Shown here: in pieces, positions 54,101-64,000 of the stretch
Layout: each line of letters begins with the position of its first letter
How positions within the stretch are numbered: position 1 is the stretch's first letter
NCBI GenBank assembly: GCA_949752745.1
Contig: OX457028.1
Location: 8,326,922 to 8,390,921 of the forward strand
From: Protula sp. h YS-2021
Taxonomy: Eukaryota > Annelida > Polychaeta > Sabellida > Serpulidae
Direction: 5' to 3'
DNA: 64,000 nt
Position numbers and translations under genes: made by a program
The notes under the pieces: generated by a model
What the model was told of the DNA's origin: nothing
Databases searched by the model: none
Seen by the model: the letters and a program-made list of their open reading frames with translations, nothing else

Positions 54101-56329
54101 ACGTTACGTTATTAGTCTAAGCTTCTACAGGAGCAGCGACTAAAGCACCTGTTATAAGTATGTGCGTATATACGCTTTTCGATTTGGTTTTTAGCATCAA
54201 TGTCTTGAAATTTTGGTTAAAGCAGGGGACATTGTTACAGACCTGGCAATTTTTTTCTATCGCTAAAGTTGGCGGAAACATTTGCAAAAGGCAATTTTCT
54301 TTAAAGCATTGATAGACATCACTTTTTTGGCGATTCGCCGAAATTTCCGGAAATATTGGCGGTAACATAATTTTTTCCTAATATGTCTGACGCCGGGAAA
54401 ATGGCCTGATTAGTTTGAAATTTTAGGCAAATGCAACAGAAATGACTACATACATGGCTAATAATTACTTGTTGAATAGCCAAAAATTGGTTGAAATATT
54501 GAAAAAAAAACAGAAAAAAAAATAAACCACAAAACATCAGTAGAATCTTATTTGGCGCCTGAGAAATGGCGTTGGTGTCTGAAAATTTTACTTACCTGTA
54601 TATTTCTACCGTAACTGGCGCAAAATTGACGGAGATATTAGTGAAATGCCAATTTCGTACTAAATTCTCAACTAACACTTCGAATATAATATCGCTATCT
54701 TTAAATTTTGACACTGGAAGTGGTAACATGGCTATTTTTGTTCTAGGTTTACCAACAATTACCGGAAATGTTGTCGAAAAAGAAACAATTTCTCACCGAA
54801 TTTGATGAATATATCGCCCTACTCTCTTAAATTCTGATTATAAGTAACAGGTACCGGTACCTACTTGGCTCTGTCGCTTTAGTGCTTTGCCAAGAATTAG
54901 CCAAACTATTGTCGAGAAAACTAAAAAACCTGAGAACTGGCCTAATTGTCTTGAAATTTTTTGTTTACCTGGTTATCATTTTGTTTTAAATATTGGTAAA
55001 ATTTTATTGAAATCTTGAGTAGCACCATCCTGTAGTCTTTATCTCTTCAAATTTTGATTGAAGTTAAGGGCATGGGTATCTCTCTGAATATTACTATATT
55101 GGCTAAAAACCAATTCTTTTATAGCAAAATCGGAAGTGACGTCAGGCAAAGAACTCTAATGTCTTGAAAGTTTTTGTCAACAGAAATGGATATGCACAGT
55201 ACGAAACTGAAATATCGGCGAAAAAACAACATTTTTTATTGAAACCTTGACTTAAAACCTTTCTCTCTTGAAATTTTGAATAAAGGTAAGGAACATGAAT
55301 ACCGATCTGGATATTACTTTTTTGATTCGCCAGAATTTATCCTTGATGGTTTGGCAAAAAACAACATGAAATATTGTCTAAAACAATTGTTTTACAGCAA
55401 AATCTGAACTGACGTCAGGTACAAATCCTTGCTCTCTTGACACTTTGATCGGATGTAACCTATAATAGAACCGACCTGGTTGTTATTGCTTTTTGGTGAG
55501 TAACTGAAATTTAAAATTAACTATTGGTGAAAACCAAATTATCTATTAATATCTTAACTAACCCAAGGAATGTTATATATTTGGCCACAATCTTTTTTTA
55601 TTTTTGGTGCTACGCCAAAAATTATCGGAAATATTGGCGAAAAAAACACCGTTCCTTATTGAATTCCTAACTGACGCCAGGTATATGGCCTTACTCTCTT
55701 GTGATTTGGAAATAATGGAAACGGATATTAATATCTAATAAAATTACAGAAAACATTAGCATATGACGCCAAGTTTAGAAAACCAATAAAAATAGGAAAA
55801 TATTAGCTCACGCATTACTTTTTTGATGTCTTGAATAAAGATAGTGGCCTTTGGTATCCGTTTGGCTATTAATTTGGCTATTTATTGTTATTATTAAAAG
55901 CTAGATATGTAATTATGCCTGCTACATTTAGGTAAGATTTCAAAATAGTAAGGTTATGTCCCTATCGCCAAATAACATTGTGCACGAAAATTGGGTTATC
56001 CCACTATTTTCATCAATTTTCGGTAACAGTGATAGCCAACTTGGCTCATATGCTCTCTACCTTCCGGCACAATGTTTGAATTGCATTTAAACCCTATAAG
56101 ACGATACGATTTTGAGATAAGCGGCTTTTGGCAAATGTTTCCGTGCCAACTTTTGGCAAATTGCCAGAAAATATCCAGATCCGTACTATTCACCATAATG
56201 CAAGACATATGGACAAGAATCTAGTAGGAGATTTTTCAACAGAAAAACTAAAACCGACCTCGAATTTTTACAATTTTATTCACAAAAAATTCAAGAAAAT
56301 CATTTGGAATATTAGCAAAGTTATTTAGA
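54101..56329 (+). repeat. Strongly diverged about 190-bp units, TTGGCGATTCGCC family
   Basis: Words such as TTTTTTGGCGATTCGCCGAA, ATATTGGCG, TCTCTTGAAATTTTGA and ACTGACGTCAGG recur every 180-200 bases through the whole stretch, including the GGAAATATTGGCGAAAA motif. It looks like an old, decaying relative of the arrays at 19690 and 27655. Confidence 0.6.
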
Positions 56330-57600
56330 AGAACAAGCTTAGATTTCCAATTTTAAAATTTGTTTCGTGACACTAAAGAATTTTTTATCACCTACAGATA
56401 TAAGTACTTTATTAGAGTAAAAGTTAGTTTTAGCTTCTTTGAGAAGAAGTTGCACTGGTCACAATAACCAATAAAGTCTTGATTAAGGCCAGATTTTATC
56501 CATAATCTTTCTAACCGACGCCTTGAAACTGTGTATTCGGTCGGACAGGAATAGATTTTCTCACCACCGGAACTGACTAATCATAGACAGTAGAATTTTT
56601 TTCAATTTATCCGACGTATTTTTGGAACAGAGATTAAGATTAAGAGATTGGCTATAGAATCTTTTCATTTTGTTATGTGAATGTCTTTTTTGTCACTAAA
56701 CTCAATATCTCTTTGAGGTTTAGGTTTATTGTCAAAAATGTTAAAATGAATAGCGAGATGATCGGAAAGTCCTTACTCCATGTTTATGAGTTATTTACAG
56801 ATCTATCTTGTATCAAGCAGAGTGGAAACAGAATATTTTGTTTAAGGTTAAAACAGACAACAAATTTCTAAAATCAAATAATAATTCATTTTGTAATGTA
56901 ACAGTTTCTGCTAAAAATTCATTACATTCATTGGAGGTGGTCGATGCATAAAATAGTAAAATAGAGTTTTACTGAAGTGTTTTAGTTGAAAACCGGAACA
57001 GGCACTTTCAAGCGTCACACATGAGCTAGTTGCTACTTTTTGATGCACTATTCTTTTGTTGAGTAATATTCCAAGACAACCACTTCAATCATTTTTTCGA
57101 GGTTTGGATATAAAATTGAATCCAGGCGGTATCAACTGACCTATTTGAATGTTACTATTTTCTTGAAGCTATGTTAAACACAAACAGTCAATTCTTTTTT
57201 TCTGTAATAAAGTCATTAATTCCGAGTACTTTGTGATTAACCGATCTACAGTTATATGGACAAAACAATATGAGTTCATCATTTTTAGATTCTATAAGGC
57301 CGATAAGATTTGACCGATAAATTGGAAAAACTTTCCGTACGCGTAGAAACTAGTACAGTGACTTTGTTTTGGTAGTAATCATCAACTGATCGGCTGGTAC
57401 GTTCAACCTTATTAGAATTGATCGTATGTTAGCTTCTTTGACCAATGTTGGTCCAGTTGACAAGAGTGTCTGCATTTCGATGTTGTTGTCCGATCTTTAT
57501 ATTTTTAAACACACCAATTGTTTTTTTCAGGATACCTCTAGGTCTATTGAATGATGGTGTCACTTAAATATTTATGCTAGATCATACATAATCTTTGTTC
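56330..57600 (-). pseudogene. CR1-type LINE endonuclease relic
   Basis: Read on the minus strand in shifting phases: CPYNCRSVNHKV and INDFI at about 57270, PPGFNFISKPR and GCLGILLNKRI at about 57130-57060, FYYFMHRPPP at about 56945, LSDHLAIHFNIFDNKP at about 56760, then RRRLERLWIKSGL at about 56520. These are the successive APE-endonuclease and linker blocks of CR1/Rex/Jockey-type LINEs. Reverse transcriptase is absent and stops are frequent. Confidence 0.7.
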
Positions 57601-57639
57601 GACTGATGTTAATTACTTAAAACTTTTATCCAGTCCAAA

Positions 57640-59490
57640 AATCTGCCAAGAAGTAATATGTACATTTCAATTTAATATTGTTCTACATGCAACGGATAAT
57701 TTTATCTTGATCATAACTAAAATGAATGTCAAATGTGGGACGGACAAAATGGTATATGTACTTTGATTTATCTAAGTTCAAACGGAGGACATGCTGCTAT
57801 TGTTGAAAAATATCGAATTCCACACTTAATTCTACCATATTGAGATGTTTAAAATTGACAAGAGTACTGTAAAGAATGGTACGTTTATAAATAGATTTTA
57901 TTTTAATCATTAAAATAAAACATGATTGAAATCTACGGACCTGAAGGACAAATTGGTAATATCACTAAATCACTTAAAATATTAAAACAGAGCTATGCAA
58001 AAAACCTAGAACAATATAAACTTCAGTGTTGTGTGTCCCTATACAATATGGCATCATTGAACAAATACTGTTACCGCGAGTTTCCGAAAAGAAGCTCCCC
58101 CCCATATAAAAGCCCCGGGGCTTTTATTAGGAAACTGTTTTCCAATAGAAGCCCCAGGGCTTCTATTTGGAATTAAAATAAAGACGTGAAAAAATCGTTT
58201 CCTAATAAAAGCCCCCTCCTTCCCTGCCTTTTAAAAACTCGTGTTTACTCGCAATGCAGACACGGTGCACTTAATCCTTTGATATGAGGCACCCCTAGAC
58301 ATGTTCCGCATCGTTGCTTAATCCTGTCCATTGCACAAGGCGAACACACATCCCCCCTCCCCACTGCCATCTTTATTCCGGAAATATAACCGGTTGAGTA
58401 CTGAAACGGGCGGCGTGATGTTGCCCCTCCTTCCCTGTAAGTCTTTTTAGAACTTATGTTTACTAGCAATGCAGGCACGGTGCACTTAATCCTTTGATGT
58501 GAGGCAAAACCCTAGACGCGTTCTGCGTCGTTGCTTAATCCTGTGCTTCGCACAAGGCAGCCCCCCTCCCGCCACTTTACCAGACTGTGTTAGTTACTGT
58601 TCTTTTTGTGTGTTTTGTTATTTTTTGTGCCGATATTCTCAGCAAGTAGCGCTTTAATAAGAGATTGATGGTAAATTTTCTTTTTCCAATAAAAACTTAT
58701 CGACAACACCCCCTATGTAAAAAATAGAAGCTCCGGGGCTCTAATTAGGAAACTGTTTCCTGTTAGAAACCTCGGGGCTTCTATTTGGTTCCTAAATGAG
58801 CGCCTGAAATTGGCCAGTTTCCAAATAGAAGCCCTGGGTTTTTTCGGAAACCTCAAGTATTGTGGGAATATGATCAAATAATCTGTTCCGAGAACTTTAA
58901 TAAATCAGATAAAGAAAAAAGGAATAAAAGAGAGGGCCTTGCGAATACCGCAGCTTAAAATAAACAAATAATACAGATGATGAATATTAATAACTGATCT
59001 AATATTCAGCAATAACTACGTCTGTGGATGAAAAACTTAATCTTATTTCATCAAAACTTTCAAAAACCATATTCATAATCCACATACGAATGGATCAGGT
59101 TTTTGATTTGGTAGAAGACCTCACAACTCATTTGTTGTGGTACGAAAACAACAACGATGAACACAAGAAAGTACACATTGGTGTTCAAGAATTAATGACA
59201 TCCTTCAGGACATTTCAAGAAAAAATCCGCTATACAACTTAAGCCTGTTCTTATTGGAAGTGGTCTAGAGAGAAGCTAACCTTTCCTTTCGACAGAATTC
59301 AAATATTTTCTCATTTTCGAAGAGTCACATTGTCCGTTTAAAATAAAGAATCTTAAATATTGGTCCTGTTTTGAAATTGCAAATATTTCACAAACAGTTT
59401 GTGCATTTTTAAATTTGATTTGTGTTTGTAAATCAGATGAGTAGTATTTCATTTTAGCTAAAATAATTGCACAATTTCCTGAAGTTTTCT
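57640..59490 (+). pseudogene. Ankyrin/cGAS-like receptor pseudogene, plus-strand copy
   Basis: Fragments match the gene at 61513-64000 in order: NIVLHATDNF and ITKMNVKC (about 57690), SNGGHAAIVEKY (57790), LKQSYAKNLEQ (58000), IQYGIIEQI (58060). After an inserted element come stretches equal to LKEKG...LA.....AAQ (58920), then LSKTIFIIHIRMDQVFDLVE and HIGVQELMTSF (59075-59215), IGSGLERS with a stop (59260), EFKYFL and finally AKIIAQFPE (about 59455). Stops, frameshifts and a large internal deletion make it nonfunctional, but it preserves the ancestral phase at both points where the main copy is shifted. Confidence 0.85.
58083..58860. mobile_element. Non-autonomous DNA element inside the plus-strand pseudogene
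   Basis: The ends GAGTTTCCGAAAAGAAG and (inverted) GAGGTTTCCGAAAA are short inverted repeats. Near both ends the hairpin-forming words AAGCCCCGGGGCTT, AGGAAACTGTTT and AGAAGCC recur. An internal 120-base direct repeat (GCAATGCAGACACGGTGCAC...) lies at about 58215-58335 and 58430-58550. Both flanks align to the same codons of the intact gene (around IRFLCGYD), so the target was duplicated by about 9-12 bases. No coding sequence. Confidence 0.7.
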
Positions 59491-59493
59491 GAT

Positions 59494-60610
59494 GTACTTC
59501 TTTGTCATTAATTCTTCCATTACCTGGTGTAGTTCTCTATCATTAATTCTTCCATTGCCTGGTGTACTTATCTGTCATTAATTCGTCCATTGCCTGGTGT
59601 ACTTCTCTTTCATTAACTGTTCCATTGCCTTGTGTACTTCTCTGTCATTAATTCTTCCATTGCCTGGTGTACTTCTCTGTCATTAATTCTGCCATTGCCT
59701 GATGAACTTCTCAATCATTAATTCTTCCATTTTCTGGTGTTCTTCTCTGTCATTAATTTTTCCATTGCCTGGTGTACTTCCCTGTGTATTCTCATTTTGA
59801 TTCCACAGCATATGATTACTGCGGCCGACTACTGAATCTAGAACTTGATCATTTCTATTGTCTTATTCATACTGGCTTTCGTAATTTTTCATGTAATAAG
59901 GGCCACTATGTCTTAGCATCTAAAGTAGTTCATTGAAGCTGGATTTGGTATTCATCAGGCACTATTTGTTTATTGTGAAAGTGAAAGACACTTTACGTTT
60001 TTCTTTTGATCCTGCCCTAGTGACAAGCCTTTTAGGGCTGTTTCTTTGCATCTTTTTCATTTACTTCATTTTTCGATAGCAGTGCCCGAACTGTTGTAAA
60101 CTGGTCACTTGTTTGAATTTTGAAGATCTCAATCAATTTGATCTGGCAAGATTATGCAATGTGCTATTTTTCGACAACAGCAGCATTTTTCGTTTTGAAC
60201 TTTCCTCAATGAAATTACAAATACAGACTTGGCCTTCTACGCTTTCGATTTCAATTTTAGGTATGGCTGCATATCTCATTACATAAGTAACTTTAGTGAT
60301 CTCATTTTGAATACACGCCTGTTCAAAGCTTTCAAAACGATTGTTGTTGAATAACTACTTTGGCTACGTAATTAAAACACATGCTATGTGCATCGTGCAA
60401 TGCTGTTGCTACGTTTCTACCCACACTGTCTTTTCGCGCTAAAAATAATTTGATGCTCAATATGATCTAATCTACAAGCTAAGTTAAATTCATGGAGGAA
60501 AATCATCGCAAATGTTTACATTAATATCTTTGTGATTTAATTGTTTTTGACAGTTGAGTGTAGGCATTGCAGCGCTAATTTCTTCTTTAAATATGTAAAG
60601 TTACAAATGT
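59494..60610 (-). pseudogene. Ankyrin/cGAS-like receptor pseudogene, minus-strand copy
   Basis: The plus-strand text at 60120-60550 parallels that of the intact gene at 63380-63800 word for word in places (ACAACAGCAGCATTTTT, ACATAAGTAACTTTAGTGAT, CACTGTCTTTTCGCGCTAAA, AATAATTTGAT, TTAATATCTTTGTG). These are ankyrin-repeat codons on the minus strand. At 59800-59850 the segment equal to RNDQVLDSVVG and HMLWNQNEN matches the linker/start of the nucleotidyltransferase domain. The part between is deleted, and the part after it has become a minisatellite. Stops abound. Confidence 0.8.
59506..59790 (-). repeat. 35-bp minisatellite grown from receptor coding sequence
   Basis: Eight units starting at 59506, 59541, 59576, 59611, 59646, 59681, 59716 and 59751, all 35 bases apart, read CATTAATTCTTCCATTGCCT GGTGTACTTCTCTGT. 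The unit is a diverged copy of 62702-62737 in the intact gene (codons for HIAIEELMTS). As 35 is not a multiple of three, the array destroys the frame. Confidence 0.9.
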
Positions 60611-60614
60611 ATTT

Positions 60615-61512
60615 TCTCTTTTATGCTTTGCCACATAAATCGCAAGTATAACACACATTTTTATACAGAGTACCTATCATTTTCTGAGCTAAATAGACTA
60701 ATTAACGATAATATGTAAATTTAAATATACATTTAAATTTTGAGCTAAGGTACAAGCTAATTTATTTTGCTTCCAAAGTTTAACCATTTTCCCCTTAACC
60801 TACAAAAACCCATCGGTCTGATCATTTATGAATGAACTCTGAGGGTGTGGGGCGGCTGAAAATACTTGTGTTGTCGGTCGAGCATGCAAAAATATGAAAA
60901 CAGTGTTTAGTCACAAAGATTCTCTGCTATCCAGTGGAAGCCAACCAAACATTTTAATCTCTGTCAGTAACATTTCAGAACAAACAATTCTGCTTCAAAG
61001 ATTTCTTATTTAGCACGCTTTATTTTGTATGTAAAGTACTAAGTTTAAATTTGAAGCGAATGTTAGGGAATATTGTACATTTGTCGGAACGTTTCGTGCC
61101 TTAGTCAATACAAGAAAATCAGAAATTCTGCCCACATATTATATTAATAAAATTTAATTCAGAAACATCCCTATGCGGTACGCCCTTGGGTTGTGGTAAA
61201 ATGATCATTATACAGAGTTAGTCCCTGAACAGAGATGTCACAGGAAATAGAACCAGGGAAGTTTCACTGCTGTAGTTTCACCAAATCTTCATTTTGTGTC
61301 TTTATCGCCAATTCTGTTTCGAAAATTAACTAAGTTAATATCTATCCAGGCTTTCAAGAACGGTTCTTCCATTTCACCATGTCCTTTACTGTGGAGAAGA
61401 CCTAAATTTCTTAAAATGTACTTCAGAGAGATCATTAAAAGGATAATTTCGTGGAATTCTCGAGGAAACTTTCATCCACATCGTGTCAATTTATTTTCAT
61501 TTCTGTGAAAAT
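60615..61512. other. Noncoding A/T-rich spacer
   Basis: Downstream of the receptor gene; no gene recognised. Confidence 0.4.
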
Positions 61513-64000
61513 TTATATTTGATTCAAAAACATATGTAGTATGGTTTGATTAATAAAGTTCAATTTTATCTGCGAATAACGAGACGAAAGTTTAGGCTTA
61601 TACTGGAGTGCTCTTTGTGCTATTAAGGATAGACGGTCTCTGTTAATTTGTGTCTCTTTTCTTTCACAATATTCTTCCAAAACGTGCAAGATCCAGTGAG
61701 TCAGGCGAAGAAGATTATGACGTTTGATACAACAGGCTCTATTATTCGTTTCATATCCTTGCCCTTGCAAATTATCCGAACAGTAGATAATTTCATCTCT
61801 TTGTCGTGACGAAAAAGGAAACGTAAAGTGTAAACCAAACAAGTTTGGAAGAGATCCTTTCATTAAACGCATCTGTAAATGTTTGTAAATAATAAAGACC
61901 CACTCTATCGTGCTCAGTTTTTGGATGGTTTGTGGGTTACTTAGCGCACAATAGACGAAACAATTTTTAAGCATAAAAGTCGTTAGGTAGTCTTCAAAAA
62001 AGCTTGTCTCGTTTTCTAGTGTCTCGGCGATCCTTCTGGGAAATAAACAAGCAGCACGAAAAGCCTTAGACAATTTAAATCCTTCTTTTGCAGTTTCTGG
62101 AAATTTTTGCAATTATTTTAGCTTCAGCATCTGAAAATGATATTCGACTCATCTGTTTTCCAAACATAATTTGTGGCATTTTAAAAAATGCATAAAAATT
62201 TAATTTCTGTGAAGTGATATCATAATGGGGCCTATAATTCGAATACTCAAAGGCATACACAAGATCTATTTTTATCTCCATATCCTTATACATCTGTCCC
62301 CGCCATGTTACGTACAGACACGGCACTGACCGTACTGCATAGAAATGTGGCTCAAAGTACAGATTTTTATTGATTTTCTTATATTTTAGAACATTTTTTG
62401 ACGAATCAAAAAGCTGATGCATTTGTTCGAAAAATATTCCAGGTTCTAATTGATTTTCTTTTGTTAAAGGCAGTTTGATCTTCGTTGGCATCGGAATTCC
62501 TTCCCTTAATGTTATTGCACAGGACGATAAATCAGCGACAGATTCTTCTATTTTAAACAGAGTTTGCAGCTTCTCCATTATGAGTAAATAGTCGAATTCA
62601 TTCGGGAAGAACGGTCTGGTTCTTTCTCGACCGCTCCCAACAAGAACAGGCCTGAAACTGTATAATGGATTTCTTCTTGAAATATCCCTACTGAATGATG
62701 TCATTAATTCTTCAATGGCAATGTGTAATTTCTCATGTTCATCGTTGTTTTCGTTCCACGATATATGATTTGCGAGGGAATCTACCAAACTCACAACGTG
62801 ATCCATTCGTGTGTCGGCTGCGACTGTGGCTTTTGAAAGTTTTGAAGTTTTTCATACCATATACGAAATTCTTTTTGATGTTGAGAATGGTTTTCTATGT
62901 TCAATATTTGTAATATTTGTTCATTCTGAGCTGCAAGATTCTCAAGGCTTATTCCTTTTTCTTTTAGCTCACTTTTCAAGCCCTTACAACAACTCCTTTG
63001 GTCATATCCGCACAAAAACCGTATTTGGTCAGTGATACCATATTGTATTGCAAAATACAACACTAAAGTAAATTGATTATCCTGTTCCTGATTTATTGCA
63101 TAGCTCTGTTTCAACTTTCGTAAATGATTTAGTTTATTCCCTTCAGAATGACTATATAACATTTTCCACATCACATAGACTTTTTGAAGAATATCCTTTG
63201 ATCCAGATTTTAGCGACATCACCCACAAATCTTCCAGGTCGTTTTCAGTGTATAGATTTAAAATTTGTTTCATTTTGGTAATTAATATACAGGCTGTTAT
63301 AAACTTGCCATTTTCTATTGTATTTTTGACAAATGCCAACAACTTACCGTGGTAGTTAGACCAGATTAAACACTTTGATAGTTTTTTAACAATAGCAGCA
63401 TGTCCTCTGTTTGCACTTTGATAAATCAAACCACAAATATAATTTTGCCCTTCTTCACTTTTTATTTTCATTTTCGGTATAATTATACCGAAATTATCCA
63501 TTACATAAGTAACAATATTAATTTCATTTTGAAAACAAGCTTGTTCAATTGGGTTCCTTCCTTGATTGCATCTAGTAAAGCAGTCAAAGCAATTGTTTTC
63601 AATGAGTAGCTTGACTACGTTTGGGAAACCCATACCGCAGGCGTCATGAGATGCCGTTGCTCCATTCCTGTCTACACTATTAGTTTCAGTGTCTTTTCGT
63701 TTAAGAAATAATTTGATATGTTCAATATGACCAAATCTGCAGGCGATATTAAAGGCATGGGGGAAGCGATCATTGCGAAAGTTCGCATCAATATCTTTGT
63801 GGTGCAATAACTTACGCAATATTTCTCTCGATGGCATCGATGCGCTTAGAGTCAAAGGAATTGAGTCTTTCCCCATCTCCCAGTTAACTACAATTCCAGG
63901 TTGTGACAATAGCAGTTCCACCATCAATGCGTTTTGCGTCAAAATTGCTAATTCCAATGCAGTGCGCCCATATTTCAGTTCACTAACATTGGCACCTTCT
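61513..64000 (-). CDS. Ankyrin-repeat plus Mab-21/cGAS-like receptor, two frame changes, 5' end beyond window
   Basis: Three long abutting frames make one gene read from beyond 64000. Frame 1 (down to 62791) holds at least five ankyrin repeats (GRTALELAILTQ, HAFNIACRFGHIEHIKLFL, GATASHDACGMGFPNVVKLL, GRNPIEQACFQ, GHAAIVKKL); it is open through the window edge. Frame 2 (62806-62075) is the nucleotidyltransferase core: GSG at residues 57-59, Glu70 and Asp72 in NEFDYLL, Asp181 in KIDLVYAFE, so the metal-binding triad is intact. Frame 3 (to 61513) is the helical Mab-21 C-terminus with GFKLSKAFR and GSLPNLF. The passage frame 1 to 2 is a -1 shift near 62806-62840; frame 2 to 3 a +1 shift at an A5 run near 62112. 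Frames 1 and 3 share a phase. Relatives (cGLRs) sense nucleic acid and make cyclic dinucleotides for STING. Either a recent pseudogene or homopolymer errors; no introns seen. Confidence 0.8.

Noticed and set aside
62791..62850. Programmed -1 ribosomal frameshift in the receptor gene
   Set aside because: No X XXY YYZ slippery heptamer in the correct phase, and a sister copy reads the linker in one phase without a shift.

Overview
The window is animal nuclear DNA, most likely from a marine mollusc. The signs are intron-bearing profilin genes of about 130-139 codons, a 5S rRNA copy, ankyrin plus Mab-21/cGAS-like genes, and many invertebrate-type transposons: Maverick/Polinton, DIRS-like, L1/Tx1-like and CR1-like LINEs, hAT, a tRNA-derived SINE, and pearl/Helentron-like elements with GTCC microsatellites. 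Most of the DNA is noncoding and very rich in tandem repeats. The species cannot be named from sequence alone.

Layout. (1) 1-4990, minus strand: one end of a Maverick/Polinton. It carries a compact run of small genes, an integrase with a chromodomain, a packaging-type ATPase and further small genes; capsid, protease and DNA polymerase would lie beyond base 1. A repeat-rich, TIR-like stretch closes it at 4740-4990. (2) 5000-9700: G-rich simple sequence, two short Helentron-like repeats and a hAT-type MITE. (3) 9.7-45.7 kb: three profilin genes on the plus strand, each with three coding exons and the same intron phases. Profilin 1 is at 10213-12904, profilin 2 at 19430-22380 (broken by a 50-bp tandem duplication in exon 2) and profilin 3 at 41333-45600. 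Their introns and spacers hold minisatellites, a MULE-like foldback element (14587-15871), a hAT relic (16387-17572), a Tigger/pogo-like MITE (17665-18497), a decayed DIRS-like retrotransposon (about 29.9-35.3 kb) and a perfect (TA)n-centred palindrome (39318-39711). (4) 46-57.6 kb: satellites, a lone 5S rRNA copy (48797-48914), a 5'-truncated L1/Tx1-like LINE inserted in a 36-37 bp array (49999-52924), and a CR1-type endonuclease relic (56330-57600). (5) 57.6-64 kb: three copies of one ankyrin-repeat plus cGAS-like-receptor gene. The copy at 61513-64000 is nearly intact but has two frame changes and runs off the window; the other two are pseudogenes lying head to tail against each other.

How the parts work together. 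Profilins bind monomeric actin and feed filament growth; here they form a local tandem family with one degraded member. The ankyrin/cGAS-like copies belong to a family whose relatives sense nucleic acid and make cyclic dinucleotides, so this end of the window is a plausible innate-immunity cluster under birth-and-death turnover. The Polinton genes form a virus-like compact operon in which neighbouring reading frames overlap by 1-4 bases.
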